Of a DNA stretch of 64,000 nt, positions 12,442 through 24,185 are shown piece after piece. The notes below the pieces were generated by a model. It searched no databases and was not told the origin of the DNA. It worked only from the letters and a program-made list of their open reading frames with translations. Location of the stretch: assembly GCF_000002995.4 (NCBI RefSeq), contig NW_025062479.1, forward strand, positions 8,733,721-8,797,720. Direction: 5' to 3'. Numbering within the stretch: the first letter of the stretch is position 1; the number at the start of each line of letters is the position of its first letter. Source of the DNA: Brugia malayi (Eukaryota; Nematoda; Chromadorea; Rhabditida; Onchocercidae). A program made the position numbers and the translations under genes.

Positions 12442-12552
12442 TGCACACCAGATACGGGCTTGTGTTGTATTTAATTTTGTATTGTTGAACTTATAGCGGG
12501 TTCTTTAGTTTAACAGGTTGTACTTGCTGATCCCGTATTATGCACCAAAATG
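12442..12552. repeat. Diverged direct repeat, copy 2
   Basis: Partner of 11474-11578, about 970 bases downstream and in the same orientation, just after the stop codon of the gene ending at 12391. It contains the corresponding GGCTTGTG, GTTGAACTTA, TTCTTTAGTTT and TTGCTGATCC blocks. Confidence 0.75.
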
Positions 12553-12581
12553 ATTTCTTTTTGGGTATTAAACAATTTGGT

Positions 12582-12587
12582 AATAAA
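12582..12587 (+). terminator. Poly(A) signal candidate
   Basis: AATAAA about 190 bases after the stop codon at 12391, lying between two convergent genes. Confidence 0.45.
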
Positions 12588-12674
12588 ATTTTCTAAGGTT
12601 TTTTTCCGCTTTTAAGCTTACCGTTTGCTTGAGATCTGTTAAAATGTAAGGTTCAGAAATGATCATATCAGTGA

Positions 12675-15004
12675 TTAATTTACTACTGGATTACTTGCCG
12701 ATTTTTTAATCACAAGCTGGTAGCCAATGTTGCAATTGTCTTCGTGATGAAGAAGATCATAGATAATTTGTGCCAGATCGATGAACTGGGTGATTTTGTA
12801 ATATATCCGGGATTATCCATGTCAGTTTAACTTACCATGAAGTACTAGATATTACTGGGTATTAGAAATTGGTTACAGTATATGCATACATCCACTTATC
12901 GCTAAAGATTCTAGGATAAAACGTATGGTTCCGCAAAGGTACTAGGATCAAACGTAAATTTTAGATAAAAAAGTTTATATTTTTTGTAAAGATGAAGATA
13001 TGTTTATAATATTAGATGAATCAAACACGAACAATATTGTTTTACTTTGGTATTACTAGGAAAGGAATAGACCAAAAGCAAATAGGAATTCATCATACGT
13101 GAATTTATTTCATTACTTTATCATTATATCAAAATTTCTACACGCTATAAGACTCATATTGGTTTTTTTGTAAATTGTCATGTCATTTGACATTATATCT
13201 GTTAAGCTTTCTTGAGAATTCTGTTAGATAAATCTTGCAGTAACGAATCTCAGAACTAGGAGATCGAATTTGGATTAATATGAGAGTCTTCCAGTTGAGC
13301 AAAAAATGTCACACAGCAACGAATTGTTTCTTCGATTCACTTTTCTTTTGATAGATCTCAGTGATGACATCCATGAAATAATATAATTCCAGCAAAAGTC
13401 TATTAGCACTTCCCATTTCACTACATCTGTTAGCTTCATGAGAATTCTGCTACATAAATTGGGAGAGTATGTTTCTTGCTATTGAGAGACTTTCCTTTCG
13501 ATGTTCAAATGGACTTAGATCACAAAGAGCATGATCATTTTACATCACTTTCCATAGCTGATAAGCCTAGCTCATTTTTACACTCGGCTTATTTTTCTCA
13601 CGATACACGGCTTAGGGTTGCAAATTGCACGGATTTCTTCCCTTCATATTAGAAAACGGCAATGGAGAAAGAAGAATGTAATGCAAAGGGGTGTTCATTT
13701 TTTACAATTGTTCCCCAACTATGTTTTTTTTTTAAGCAATTATATAAGATGATTAAGATGGAAGTTAAGAACAATAGTGCAAACTTTGAGAAACTTAGGC
13801 CGATATGTTTGGTGTCTTGTATGTTAGTCTGCGTATTATACCAATCCAGCTCTCATATATATATAGAAACATCAAAAGGAAAACTTGAAGGTTGATTCTG
13901 GTATCAAGAAGAAACAAATTCAGGATGTGAACAAGACGTACACGGCATTGTGACATAAAGCCTGACATTTCCTCATGCAATTGTACCCTATCAGTCTGCA
14001 ACTTATCGATGAAACTATTCATTTCCACTTGTTATTGCAGTATGTAAAATACGAAGCAATTTTATTTGTTAGCAACCACAATGTATAGATATTAATCTAT
14101 AGCAGTAATATTGATAATTTATCTACAATATTAATAATTTATCTACGCAGAGTATCTACAAATGAAATGAAGAAAATGGGTAAATGAATAAATTGGTCGG
14201 GAAATGAGCTGAATTGTGAGTGAGGAAGAGCAGCAGAATTGTAGCTTACTGGTAAGGAAAAAACTGATAAAACTGAGAAGTTGATTGAGACAAAAGGTTT
14301 AGACCCTTATGTAGTGGGTCTGACTTGCAGCAACAGCATGATTATTGAGTATCAGATGATCTTTACTCTTTATATAGTAAGAGATGGGTTTTAATATTGT
14401 TTATTAAAAACCTAACAGCTAGAAATGTTTCGTTCAAAATGTTTCGGCTAATCAAATTTGTTTCCAATCAAGCTTTTTTTCTCAAGTTTGGCCGTATTAT
14501 TATTCTCAAGTTTTGAGCTGTCAATTCTTGTTTGATGATGAATGAATGTATATACTTTTCGTGTCAACACCATATGTGTTGCAGCGGTTGGCAAAGGAGC
14601 TACTGATGAAAAAAATAAAAAGAGAGGATGACTGCTGGATTTGGAAAATTGTAAAATTTTTAGTTCTTTAGCGAACTTAACTCAGAAGTATTTTTAAACT
14701 AGTATCACGCTCAAATCAGTGACATATTTTCGCATATAATGACAAAAGGAATGTTAAGTGGTCATAATTTTTGGAATGTAGTAATTTGTACTTATATAGT
14801 ATTAAAAACGTATGCGGAAATTCTGAAAGAATTTAAAAAGTTCCCAAACTTACGTTTGCGATGTTTCTGCAAAACATTGAAAGACAGAATCGAAAAACTG
14901 ACTAAATCAATTGGCTGTGTTCTCAGTGTTTCACGTACAAATGCTTCTAATAATGGACGTAATCCAATTGGCACTTTGTAATTTTCATTTGATGATTCTG
15001 CCAT
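12675..15004 (-). CDS. Small RIIa (PKA RII-type docking) domain protein
   Basis: RIIa domains dimerise and bind the amphipathic helix of A-kinase anchoring proteins. Besides PKA RII they occur in sperm and cilium proteins such as SPA17, ROPN1 and CABYR. Exon 1 (15004..14854, donor GTAAGT) starts MAESSNENYKVPIGLRP and continues through LLEAFVRETLRTQP, then hydrophobics, at residues 9-45. This is the RIIa pattern of VPxG, LLE, RE-LR-QP and a following F-rich helix. Exon 2 (14027..13942, donor GTACGT) joins in phase 1 and adds a charged helix (KLQTDRVQLHEEM). A third exon, 12785..12675, fits in phase 0 and ends in TAA, but its acceptor (ATCACCCAG) is weak. Total would be 115 residues, without cyclic-nucleotide domains, so it is not a PKA regulatory subunit. 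Exons 1-2 are confident; the end is tentative. Confidence 0.72.
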
Positions 15005-16131
15005 GTGGTTTTCTATAATTAAAAACATATGGCAATGGACGTGAAATAAACACACAATAGTGAAATCGCACTTTTGACTAGAGATTAGAAGAAAAAACTA
15101 AGTCAGAAAACTGATAAGGATGATATAATAAAGCACCATTTAGCAACAGTAAGCAAATATGCAAATATCCTTTTATCCTGATGAAGAAACAGACGGGGCA
15201 GATCGGCAAAAGGTTAAAGTGATCACTAAGTAACTTAAGTTCAAATATTTTACTGATCCAATTGTCGGAATCAGAAATCCAAAAACTGTACTGTAAGCAG
15301 TCTTAGCTTACATGAGTTGTATAATCTTAACTTAAGCAAGGAAATTTCAAGAGGTCACAGGTTATTTGTAATGCTTTATTAAAATTATACTAAAAACTGA
15401 AATTATTATAAAAAAAGTGAACTAAAATTAAAGAAAAAGTTGTTAGTAATACGTCTTCACAAAGAAAAAAATTACACAAATACTTAACTTCTTGCTTTTT
15501 AATTCGTTTCAACACTTTGTTTTTTTTTTTTTCCAAGTTTATTCAGTGTTGTAGTCTAAATGCATATCGACTGATCATATGGATCTTGAAAGGGCTTAAC
15601 ACTATGCCAATGTGGACCTCAATTATTCCAACTTTAAGAAAAAATTTTAGCGAAGTTTAGATTAAAAAAATTTTTTTTTAAACAACAATGATTAAGTACC
15701 TCTAATATAAAAAGGCACGGAAAATGAGGATAGCAATTATAAGAGGAAAGACCAAACGGGAAGGGTTATAGATGATTAGACATAAACTTTCTATCTAATA
15801 TCATTCGAGTCCACCTTCGAATTTCTAACAATTTTTTGACCCAATCCTTTATATGCATCAACTTCAAATAATTAATTAACCAAAAAAGAAAGGAACTAGT
15901 TGCTGTGTTAGCACAACAGTCCTCGTAAGAATGATGACACTTTTTCTGAGAGGAAAGATTTATTCTCCTTCTGGATTTGTGTAGTAAAAAGTTTCAAGAG
16001 TATCAAAATTCCAAATAAAATAATTCCTATAGCCTTTCTTTCCTTGCTGACAGCCTTTATCACAAAGCTGCAAATGGGTCTACCAAAAAAAGTTTACAAC
16101 TTTCCCAGTTGCTTCCATACGTCTTATTCAG
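15005..16131. other. Intergenic, no gene seen
   Basis: AT-rich spacer between the start of the RIIa gene and the 3' end of the small minus-strand gene. It contains T and A runs (15522-15532, 15667-15679) and a minus-strand AATAAA at 15964..15959 that suits the neighbouring gene. Confidence 0.5.
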
Positions 16132-16320
16132 TCAGTCAATGACGTTGTCTTCCCGATTTGCTTCAAGCATCGTTCTGCATTGAGACATCTGTCTAGAAGT
16201 AGCCACTCTTATATCATAATGAAATGATGTGATAGACGCTCCTTTTCCTATCCAAATAAGACGATAAAGATAAGAAGTGGAAACCGATAGTACCAAAAAT
16301 GTTTTAATCCTCTGAACCAT
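16132..16320 (-). CDS. Candidate 62-residue single-exon membrane or secreted protein
   Basis: The ATG at 16320 directly follows an excellent GCTGTTTTTGCAG acceptor, the typical arrangement for a trans-spliced nematode message. The reading frame is closed by TGA at 16134..16132. The product starts MVQRIKTFLVLSVSTSYLY, a basic tip followed by a hydrophobic segment (residues 5-21), then continues polar with one Cys and an acidic end (EANREDNVID). AATAAA on the same strand at 15964..15959 lies about 170 bases downstream. No family recognised; a small mitochondrial or ER membrane protein with one N-terminal membrane helix would fit. The acceptor and poly(A) placement are the main support. Confidence 0.5.
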   Translation of the reverse strand: MVQRIKTFLVLSVSTSYLYRLIWIGKGASITSFHYDIRVATSRQMSQCRTMLEANREDNVID

Positions 16321-16472
16321 CTGCAAAAACAGCGTCCAAAATGTTTTGCCAAGACCAGAAGAATGAAGACTGAGGTTTGTAAAAAGTTAGTTTGGAAATG
16401 GAAGAATTGAAATAGACATTAATACCACCGGCGTTCCAAACAATGGCTAATCGAAACTACAACAAAAGCAAC

Positions 16473-16652
16473 AATGACAGAGATGACAGTGACAGAGCTT
16501 AATGCTCAGAGTTTGCTGTCAAATGACAAATGTGCTGAATGCACGGGTAGACAGATAGACAGACGCGCATTGCAGCATATCCATCCATCTGATGAGGACG
16601 ACGAACAGATATTAGGTTGGGATTTTTGCAGACACATGAACATGTATCCATA
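16473..16652 (+). CDS. Candidate 59-residue acidic/Cys protein or first exon
   Basis: An open frame starting at ATG 16473 (MTEMTVTELNAQSLL) and ending with TAG lies in a locally GC-richer patch. It holds C-x2-C followed by GRQIDRRAL, which loosely resembles the first half of a LIM zinc-binding finger (C-x2-C ... I-x-DR-x-L), then an acidic run SDEDDEQ. The second half of a LIM finger is not present in the same frame, so it may be a first exon spliced before the stop (GTTGGG donor after ATATTAG) or a chance frame. It is divergent from the small minus-strand gene that starts at 16320. Confidence 0.3.
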
Positions 16653-16989
16653 GTAACTGAAGCGAACAGAAGATGCAGTCAAAGTTCAATTAGCACGAAA
16701 TATATTTCAAAAATGAGTTGAGTAGTTCAATATGCGTCACCCAGATGAGTGGGAGATGGATGGGAGAAACCTGAAAACGGTGCTTCTGCTCGATGCTCGA
16801 CAGTTTGCTAATTCAAACTTCACCGATGCCTTCCTCTACAAATTGTTTGGAAGAACGAGAAGGTGGAAAAACTTCCTAATATTGCTTCATTTTGTCACCT
16901 CTACTCAACAGATAATCGACTTCCACAGTACTGTGAAATCTCATTGTGCTAATTTCATTCTATCTTGACCAGTGATCTGATCAAACATT

Positions 16990-19980
16990 ACGAATTAAAA
17001 AGGACAAAGCTGTGATGAGTAAAAATCTATTATTAAGATGGCATATATATCACAATTTGATTTAGTAGATTCAACATTTTAGACGAAGCAGAATTCAAGA
17101 TACACAGAATCGAAATTAAAATGTGAGAGATATTAGTGAATGACAATCTGTCATGTTCGAAACATCTGAGGAAATATGACAAACAGAGGTAAATATCAAA
17201 TGTAAAAAAATTAAAACTCGAAAAACTGACGCAAATATAAATATTTCATACTGTAAAAATAAAATGAAGCTAAAATAATAAAAACAATAGGTCAGAAAAA
17301 ATTCGAAATATGCTCATTTTGCTTAAATATACCACTAAAAGCAAATTTATCCTTAAAGAGGGATGAATAACTTTTTTCATTTTTGACGTTGATCAAGATC
17401 AGAAACAAAATGCTATCAAAATCCTACTTGCGAATCTACTCAATGATCCAAAGAAAATGAAATTACTTTGATATCAAATGAGAAATTCAGACCTAAAAAT
17501 TTGAAGGTTTAAATTCATCATTTTTAATTACTCATTTTTTCAGTAAGTCAATTATTCACTTCATTAGAATTTAGAGAAATTTGATTTTTTTTTCTTCACG
17601 TGTGTTCTGACTACCCAACCATTTCAGTACAAAAAACAAATTAGCAACTACCACGGGAAGGATAAATTCCTAGGATACTAATGTTCGTGAAATACAAAAA
17701 TATGTAATGCATTCATTAATTGGAAACATTAGCTCTGAAAATTGCACTTACTAAAATTCCGTCGTTTCATTATACCTGACAAATAATGTTATATATATAT
17801 ATAATACCTAAATTTAAATGATGAAAAAAATAATTCTATAGATTTCTTAAGTTTTTCATTGGCTTCCAGAAAATTATTAACGTTTTGAATCGAAGATTCT
17901 AAGTTTCAAAACGATTCAATAACAGTTCTATAATTGCGTTAAACTTTTTAGTACGGGACGTTGCACTATCGTAAAGCACAAGCATAAAGAATATATTCAT
18001 TCAAATTTCTCTTTGCTAGAAGAAATTTCAAACAGGATAAAATAATATATTCAAGGAGTTCATGCATGAGGTAAGCCTTAAATTTTTTGTTGGCATCAAT
18101 AAAATTGATTGATATTTTGAATCAAGATTTAAAATCGTAGCTTTTCCTTGCGCTATGATTGTTAAGAAATAAATTATGAATTGTTTCCACGCTTGCTTCA
18201 CAGTATAAGTTCTAACAGTAGAATTTACAAGGGAAAAAGAAAATGCATTTTTAGATGTTCTTGCTCTTTTCAGATAGTTCAGTTTCTGGATCAAATTTTT
18301 AATAGATTTTCAGGTCGTCCAAATCAGAAGCATTTAGTTAACGGAAGTTTTACTACACTATCTCAGAACCAGTGAAGTGGAGGATTGGTTTGACCGAAAC
18401 TTTAAGTTGAAAAATCACAAAAATGGTATTCGAAGTTAAGTATTCCGCAGGATTTCACCAGTCAGATCAGCGAGATCACTTCTCACGGTTCTTTTCCTTC
18501 GGTATCGGCATTTTTTGCTTGCTAGTTAAAGTCCCACCAAACCTTGCGAAGGTTCGTATTGCATTACACGGTCTATAAAATTAGCGAGCAAAGCTAGCAG
18601 TTTAGCAGTCGTAATTCATACTTTTAATATAAAACCGAAAAATGGTTCCCTTGAACTGTGATCTCATGCAATCTTATTGTCGTGGAACTCGAAATAAGAG
18701 AATTTTGAATAAACCTTGGAAACATCATTCTATATTTCAATATTTAAGCAGGGAAATATTTACAAGTTTTGGATTAAAATCCTACTTGGAATTAAGTTGG
18801 ACAGAATTAAGTTTTGAGGCAAATTTTCACGACCGATTGGTACCAGTGCACCTGAAATTTTCAACAAAAGTTGAAAATTTAATTAAGTTGGACAGAAGTC
18901 AAAATTTGATATAAAATTTCTTATTAAACGAAGAATTGGTACGATTTGCATCAATAAAATACTACAAAATTTTTATGTTTGACAGAGATGTTTGAAGACA
19001 GTGCACTTTTTCGTGATTAAAGTTTCATGGTAGGTCGTAGGATTCTATGAATTCTACACAAATTCTAACAGAGAACACAATAAAACACTGTAATGGTAAA
19101 AAATTGCTGGAAAATACTGTATATATAAGTGTGGTAGTCGAGATGGAACTTGAATAAAGTGATGAATTATTGTTTACTGCATATATTTTCGCTAAACTGC
19201 ATCTCCGTTACAACACAATGATTAATTTTTAATACTGAGTAATACCTAATCAATATTAAATTGTTCCTGACAGTTGTAATCGATGATATCATCGTCTAAA
19301 AAGTGATTAACAGAGCTTGGTAAATAATGGTAAGCCAAATAAGGAAAGCTAAACAAAAATATTCATTTTTTGATATCATAGTTACATCTCAAAAACACTA
19401 TATCATCATCTGCAACTATCACTAAATGATCAGCCAACTAGACGATAGTATTGATGACTGAATTATATGAATTTTATCTTTGCTTCAAGGTTGTCATAAT
19501 GGAATGTTAAAAAGAAAGAAAAAACAGACATATTTGTTATATAAAAAATACTGTATAACGGCATTAATGGATCATTCAGTTTATTATTCAGTGATTCATT
19601 GACAAAGTTAACATCAAATATTTTCCAATGCGCCACGTAATCGCTCATAATTATTTTTTCCATTATCACTTGTTTGATTACTCTATCTTTTTTGAATTCA
19701 GCAGAAACAAATGCATACCTTCCAGTTCCGGTCCTCTAATTCAGAGATTATATTATGAAAATATGTATTATTGGTGAGCCACTCAGTTTCAAATGTTAAC
19801 ACCATTATTTCTTAACTTCTATTTGCTACGTGTTTGTATGTGCGTTGGTTGTTGAAGCGCTTTGAAATTGCTTATTTGGAGAGTTATTTTTCCAAAATGA
19901 ATGGAATTAAGCATTAATATTAACTTAATTGCCAACCTCATCCGTCGTAGAGCGAAATTTGTACTGGTTGTGTTTGATTT
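16990..19980. other. Intergenic, no gene seen
   Basis: AT-rich. Short open frames at 18028-18294 (minus) and 18642-18914 (plus) lack splice framing and domain signals. A short inverted repeat, AACCTT-GCG-AAGGTT, at about 18540-18554 is followed by TATAAAA near 18573, but nothing connects these to a transcript. Confidence 0.45.
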
Positions 19981-20001
19981 ATATTACTTTCAGGAATAGT
20001 A

Positions 20002-21240
20002 ATGAATACTATCGAAGATTATCACCAGAAAGGTCCACCATCGTATGGTTTGTTGTGATATCATTTTGAAAAGTTCCCTTTGTTTTATTAATTTGAAGTT
20101 TTGCCGGAAATGTATTGAATAGTGTTGCAGAAGCAGCAGTCTGCTCAAACACAAATAGCGGTGGAATATCACAAGCAAAAACAAATTTTGGGCCCTTTGC
20201 ACCATCGCCAGAATCATCTAGTAATCCTGCATATATACCACAAACTGTCAACCCTACACTACGTTTGTTAATAAGATATTATGACAAGAATCTATTGAAA
20301 AACTGATTACTCATTTGTGGCAGTCACTTCTGAAAGAAATGAAATAATAAAGCTTTATGAACATTACATATTTTTCATTTATGAAGGGAATCATAATTAG
20401 TTTTACCTGACAGTTCACTGGGATTGATTACATCCCATTAACTTTACTTCACAGTTTTCAGAATTCAAATTAAAGTTGATAGCAAATCGCGTTTTTAGCG
20501 TTCTTGTAGTAAATTATCAGACTTTTTAGCAAATTCTACCGCGATGTATCTAGAACCGCATGCAATACCAATTATTGTTGGTGTACCTGTTTTTGGACCA
20601 CATTCCTGTGCAATGACTTGTCCTAGTTGTAATAAAGCTATTGTTACGGAAACACATACGCATGCTGGTTTATTATCGTTCACGATTTGTGGAATACTGT
20701 TACTTTTCGGGTTATAATTTTCTTGTCTTTTGTTCAAAAAATTTAGCTTGAGTCAGTAGAACGATTCCCAAGCCTTGATAAGAGTAAAATATGCTTCATT
20801 CTGCGATTTGTTCTTTGTTCTCATCTCAAATCCAAGGCGAGGATTTTTGTTTCCACATTATATTAAAAAAAAAACTTATCGAAATGGTACTACTACATTA
20901 TGAGTAGTATATAATATAAATTTTGGGTCTTACCACTTATCCTACTTGCTATTTTCTGGAAAAAGTGGTACTGGTAGTATTATACTTTTATTTTACAGTT
21001 GCTGGCTTGGTTGCTGTTTAATTCCGTTCTGTGTTAAGGATTGTTTGGTAATTTTCTTTGTTTATTTCTACTTTATACTGAAACTACTTTGATCTGTAGT
21101 ATAGATTATATAACTTTTACGTAGTCAAGTTTTTAATCTCTTTAGTTTATTCAATTTATATAGAATGGTTTTAATTGTAGGATGTGAATCACACTTGTCC
21201 CAACTGCAAAATACTACTAGGATCTTACAAAAAAATTTGA
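20002..21240 (+). CDS. LITAF-domain protein (endolysosomal membrane zinc protein)
   Basis: LITAF/SIMPLE proteins are monotopic membrane proteins of late endosomes; two CxxC knuckles fold into one zinc site around a membrane-inserted hydrophobic helix. Five exons keep frame: 20002-20047, 20131-20262, 20530-20710, 20999-21047, 21181-21240 (155 residues). An N-terminal PPSYE at residues 12-16 is the PPxY motif that recruits NEDD4-type ligases and also supports the exon 1-2 junction. A Ser/Pro/Asn-rich linker follows. The LITAF domain runs from about residue 79: CPSC at 90-93, hydrophobic ICGILLLFGCWLGCCLIPFC, then HTCPNC at 140-145. Length and order match the family. A TATTACTTTCAG acceptor 9 bases before the ATG suggests trans-splicing. 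Confidence 0.94.
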
Positions 21241-23033
21241 AAGAGCAGAGAAGACAGAAACATCATCCGGATCGAGTTTTACAGGTGGTCATGGAGCGGA
21301 AACTTTATGATTGTTTGTTGCTTTTTCATTGTTCGAGCAACACCGAAGTTTTTTTTTTCTTTCTCCGTTATAGTCAGTGTTAATATTTTCCCTCCATGTA
21401 ATTTTTTTTTTTCAGTCAGCATTCCTTTGGATGGAATCCTTCAAATGGATAGTTGAATCACATTTATTTTCGATTTTTCCATATTGTTAATATCTTTAAT
21501 CTCTCCACTATGGATAATGAATGAATAGTACATGGTGTTCTGATGACATGATGTTGCACCAAAAAAGGTGCTATGGGCCTCTGAGTATATTATCTAAAGC
21601 TAGTAAAGGCAGTGACTGCTTATTGTTTTGGTAATCTGTAACTTTGATTAATAGCAATTAAATTTGTTTATGATGGAATTTTGTGTTGTTACAGTATATA
21701 TTTAATATATCAGTTGTGCCATACCTCATTCCCATAGAAATTAATCAAGTTAATCCAGCGGCTTCTGTTAAGATAAATACTAATTGCGAAAGTTGTCAAC
21801 TATTATTTTGCAAAGATACATTACTTACCCTTAGTGAACATAACTGGTAGGTTCTACCACCACACTTTAAAATAGGTGTTCTTTGCTAAAGCTGATTGTT
21901 AGATATAATGTTTTCTTTTATTCGAATTGGTCCAGTTACCGTATGTCTAATTGTAAGCACTTTTAAATTCTTTAGTGTTTATACAAGCAAATATTATTAG
22001 CGCTGCACTTGGTTAGTAAAAATGAAGCAGTCGTAGCTTTGAAATTTAGGTAGGAATTGTAAAATATATGTGTAAAGTCGTTTCTTTACAACCATAGGTT
22101 ATGTCAAGTGGGTGTTTGAGATTATCATTTTGAAATATGATATAGACTCCTTTGTTCGTCTTCGTTGATATGTGCAGACTTTATGTAACGCGTTGTAAAA
22201 CCCTCAATTGTTGCACTAACATTTTTTTTTAATACTGAGGTAGCCTTGCACTACTTGAGTTCATTCCATCAATCTAACAGTTATTTTTACCGCAGATTTT
22301 CAATAGCTGTTCATCTGTGCTTGGTTATTATTTTTAAAGTTGTATCAGTTACTGTGCATGTCGTTATGTTGAACTGAAGATAGAGTTTCTCATAGGCATT
22401 TTTTGCATGAAATGGAACGTAATTGCGGGGACAAACAGTTTTTATATGAACTTTTTGATTGTCCAAAAATTGGGAATAATTATTCGACATAAATCCTAAA
22501 GTCGATTGATTAAATGGGATTGAACCGTATCTCAAAACTAAAAGTATTATTATCCAGATTGTATACAATTGTCAACGAAGTATCGACTATTCAGTTTGCA
22601 ACGATAAGTGTACTTTTGTCGTTTTTGTGCGGAAAAAATTCAAATTAAGATAAAAGTAGTTTTAATAAAACTGTGTTTCTGATTTATAAAAAATATGCTC
22701 AAGCAAAACAATTGCGAGCTCGGTAATCCAAATACACTCGGCATCTTGTGTTTTGATTGAACTCTTTAAACTAAACGAAGAGTTTCGTCCATTTTGTCTC
22801 TAATTGAGAAATCATCTAGCAATATCAGAAACATTGTTAATCATAAAATAATCGGTGAAAATGTGGAGAGTGCCAGTTCAGGTATAGGGATGATTTGTCA
22901 TTGATGTAAAGGAGTAAGGATTAGTACAAAAAATTGAGGATGAAGGAAGACTTGTTTCTTTCAACCAACTCAAACGTTAGAAAGAAACAAGTAAATTGCA
23001 TTTTAATTGGGAATGTCACTTCACACAGATGAT
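21241..23033. other. LITAF 3' region and spacer
   Basis: T-rich sequence after the LITAF stop, likely including its 3' UTR, then AT-rich spacer to the 3' end of ift-20 on the other strand. A short open frame at 22311-22568 (minus) has no support. Confidence 0.45.
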
Positions 23034-23928
23034 TTATGACGATAAAAATTTCTGCAAATACTCTTTCAGGGCAGATTCTTGCCTTTGAATGCATTGTAAT
23101 TCAGCGTGTAACCTTTCCAGTTCTACTTCGCGTTCTCGAATCAGAATCTGCAAAAAATTTTTTGTTAATACTTGGTATATATCTTTTAAAGTGAATCAAT
23201 TTATTAAAATTATAAAAGCAGTTTGGACTTCAAATTTGATTGTTAGAAAATAGTTGCGGAGGATTATTCATTTCTAATAATCCTCAATTTGAAATAAATG
23301 CAAAAGTTCAAAATCAATCAAAAGACCTGCAACTGCTGTTCCTCGACAACATGTTGCTTGTCTGCCATTTCCAAGGCATTTCTGGATGACATCGCACGAA
23401 TTTTTTCACCTTCTACGGTTTTTGCCAACTAAAAAAAAATTCATTCCACATTTTTCATAACATTTCACTGCATTCCATAACACAAGAGATATAATAATTT
23501 TGTCGTAGCCTTACTCCATCAAATGCTTTTATGATTGCTTCTGTAGCGTCATTGAAAGTGTTCAATTTATTCACAATTTCTTTCGCTTCTTCAACAAGTT
23601 CGTTAGAAACATCCGCAATACCTAAAAAATAACCTGTTTCTGTGGACATACAATCTGGCTCTTATTAGCGATGTTCGTGTGATAACATATTGCACCAGGT
23701 CACAAATCATCACAGGTAATAAGTAATAGACTCGAAAATCAATTTCTTTTCCCTAAAACAAGTAATATAAAAATACAAAGTGGGATTATCCATCGTAGTT
23801 GGATGATATTGCCAATGAAAAAACATAACCATAAATGTAATCATTTGTGTATTACCCGGCTGGAGAAGACGTATTTTGCTGAAAGCATCTAGATATAAGC
23901 CAGCTTTCATCAGTGCTTCATCTGCCAT
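23034..23928 (-). CDS. ift-20: Intraflagellar transport protein 20
   Basis: IFT20 is the small coiled-coil subunit of the IFT-B complex that also works at the Golgi to sort ciliary membrane proteins. In nematodes it serves sensory neuron cilia. Four exons keep frame: 23928..23856, 23621..23515, 23428..23327, 23147..23034 (131 residues; the human protein has 132). The start MADEALMKAGLYLD, then KIRLL and PG, matches the family N-terminus. FNDATEAIIKAFDGLAKTVE and KIRAMSSRNALE correspond to the conserved central helix; the C-terminal half is a charged coiled coil ending in KEYLQKFLSS. A TTTACTTCAG acceptor 45 bases before the ATG could be the trans-splice site. The complete frame and end-to-end agreement with the family make this secure. 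Confidence 0.92.
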
Positions 23929-24099
23929 TTATTCTTTGCACGAGGAATAGAAGTTCCACGTCGATCTGGAGAGCTGAAGTAAATTAATCCTTTCAAAAAA
24001 CAATTTTATTACCTAATTCAAATAAGTTGCAAGGTTAGCACATATTAATGATTTTTACAAAATGAAAAAAGAATTTGTGAGAAAAAGTTATCCGGTTAC

Positions 24100-24185
24100 C
24101 TTGGAAACGCTGTAGTTGTCAGAATTAATTTTAAGAAGTCGTAAGCCACATTGTTTCAGCAAAATAAGTCTTCCATTAGGACCAG
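24100..24185 (-). pseudogene. Orphan exon or relic upstream of ift-20
   Basis: Minus strand, 28 codons starting AGPNGRLILLKQCGLRLL, with a GTAACC donor after AAG. The same frame continues upstream through a Cys-rich stretch (DDKCEVCFTCQYP) but is broken by a TAA immediately before the proposed acceptor. This could be an exon pair split by a very short undetected intron, the 3' remnant of a decayed gene, or part of a longer ift-20 leader. No family recognised. Confidence 0.25.

Noticed and set aside
13662..14028. Plus-strand 77-codon frame overlapping exon 2 of the RIIa gene
   Set aside because: Antisense to a better-supported exon, and no splice framing.
14739..14981. Plus-strand 80-codon frame
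   Set aside because: Shadow of RIIa exon 1 on the opposite strand.
18540..18580. Short inverted repeat followed by TATAAAA as a possible small RNA gene or promoter
   Set aside because: Only a 6-bp stem, and TATA-like words are frequent by chance at this AT content.
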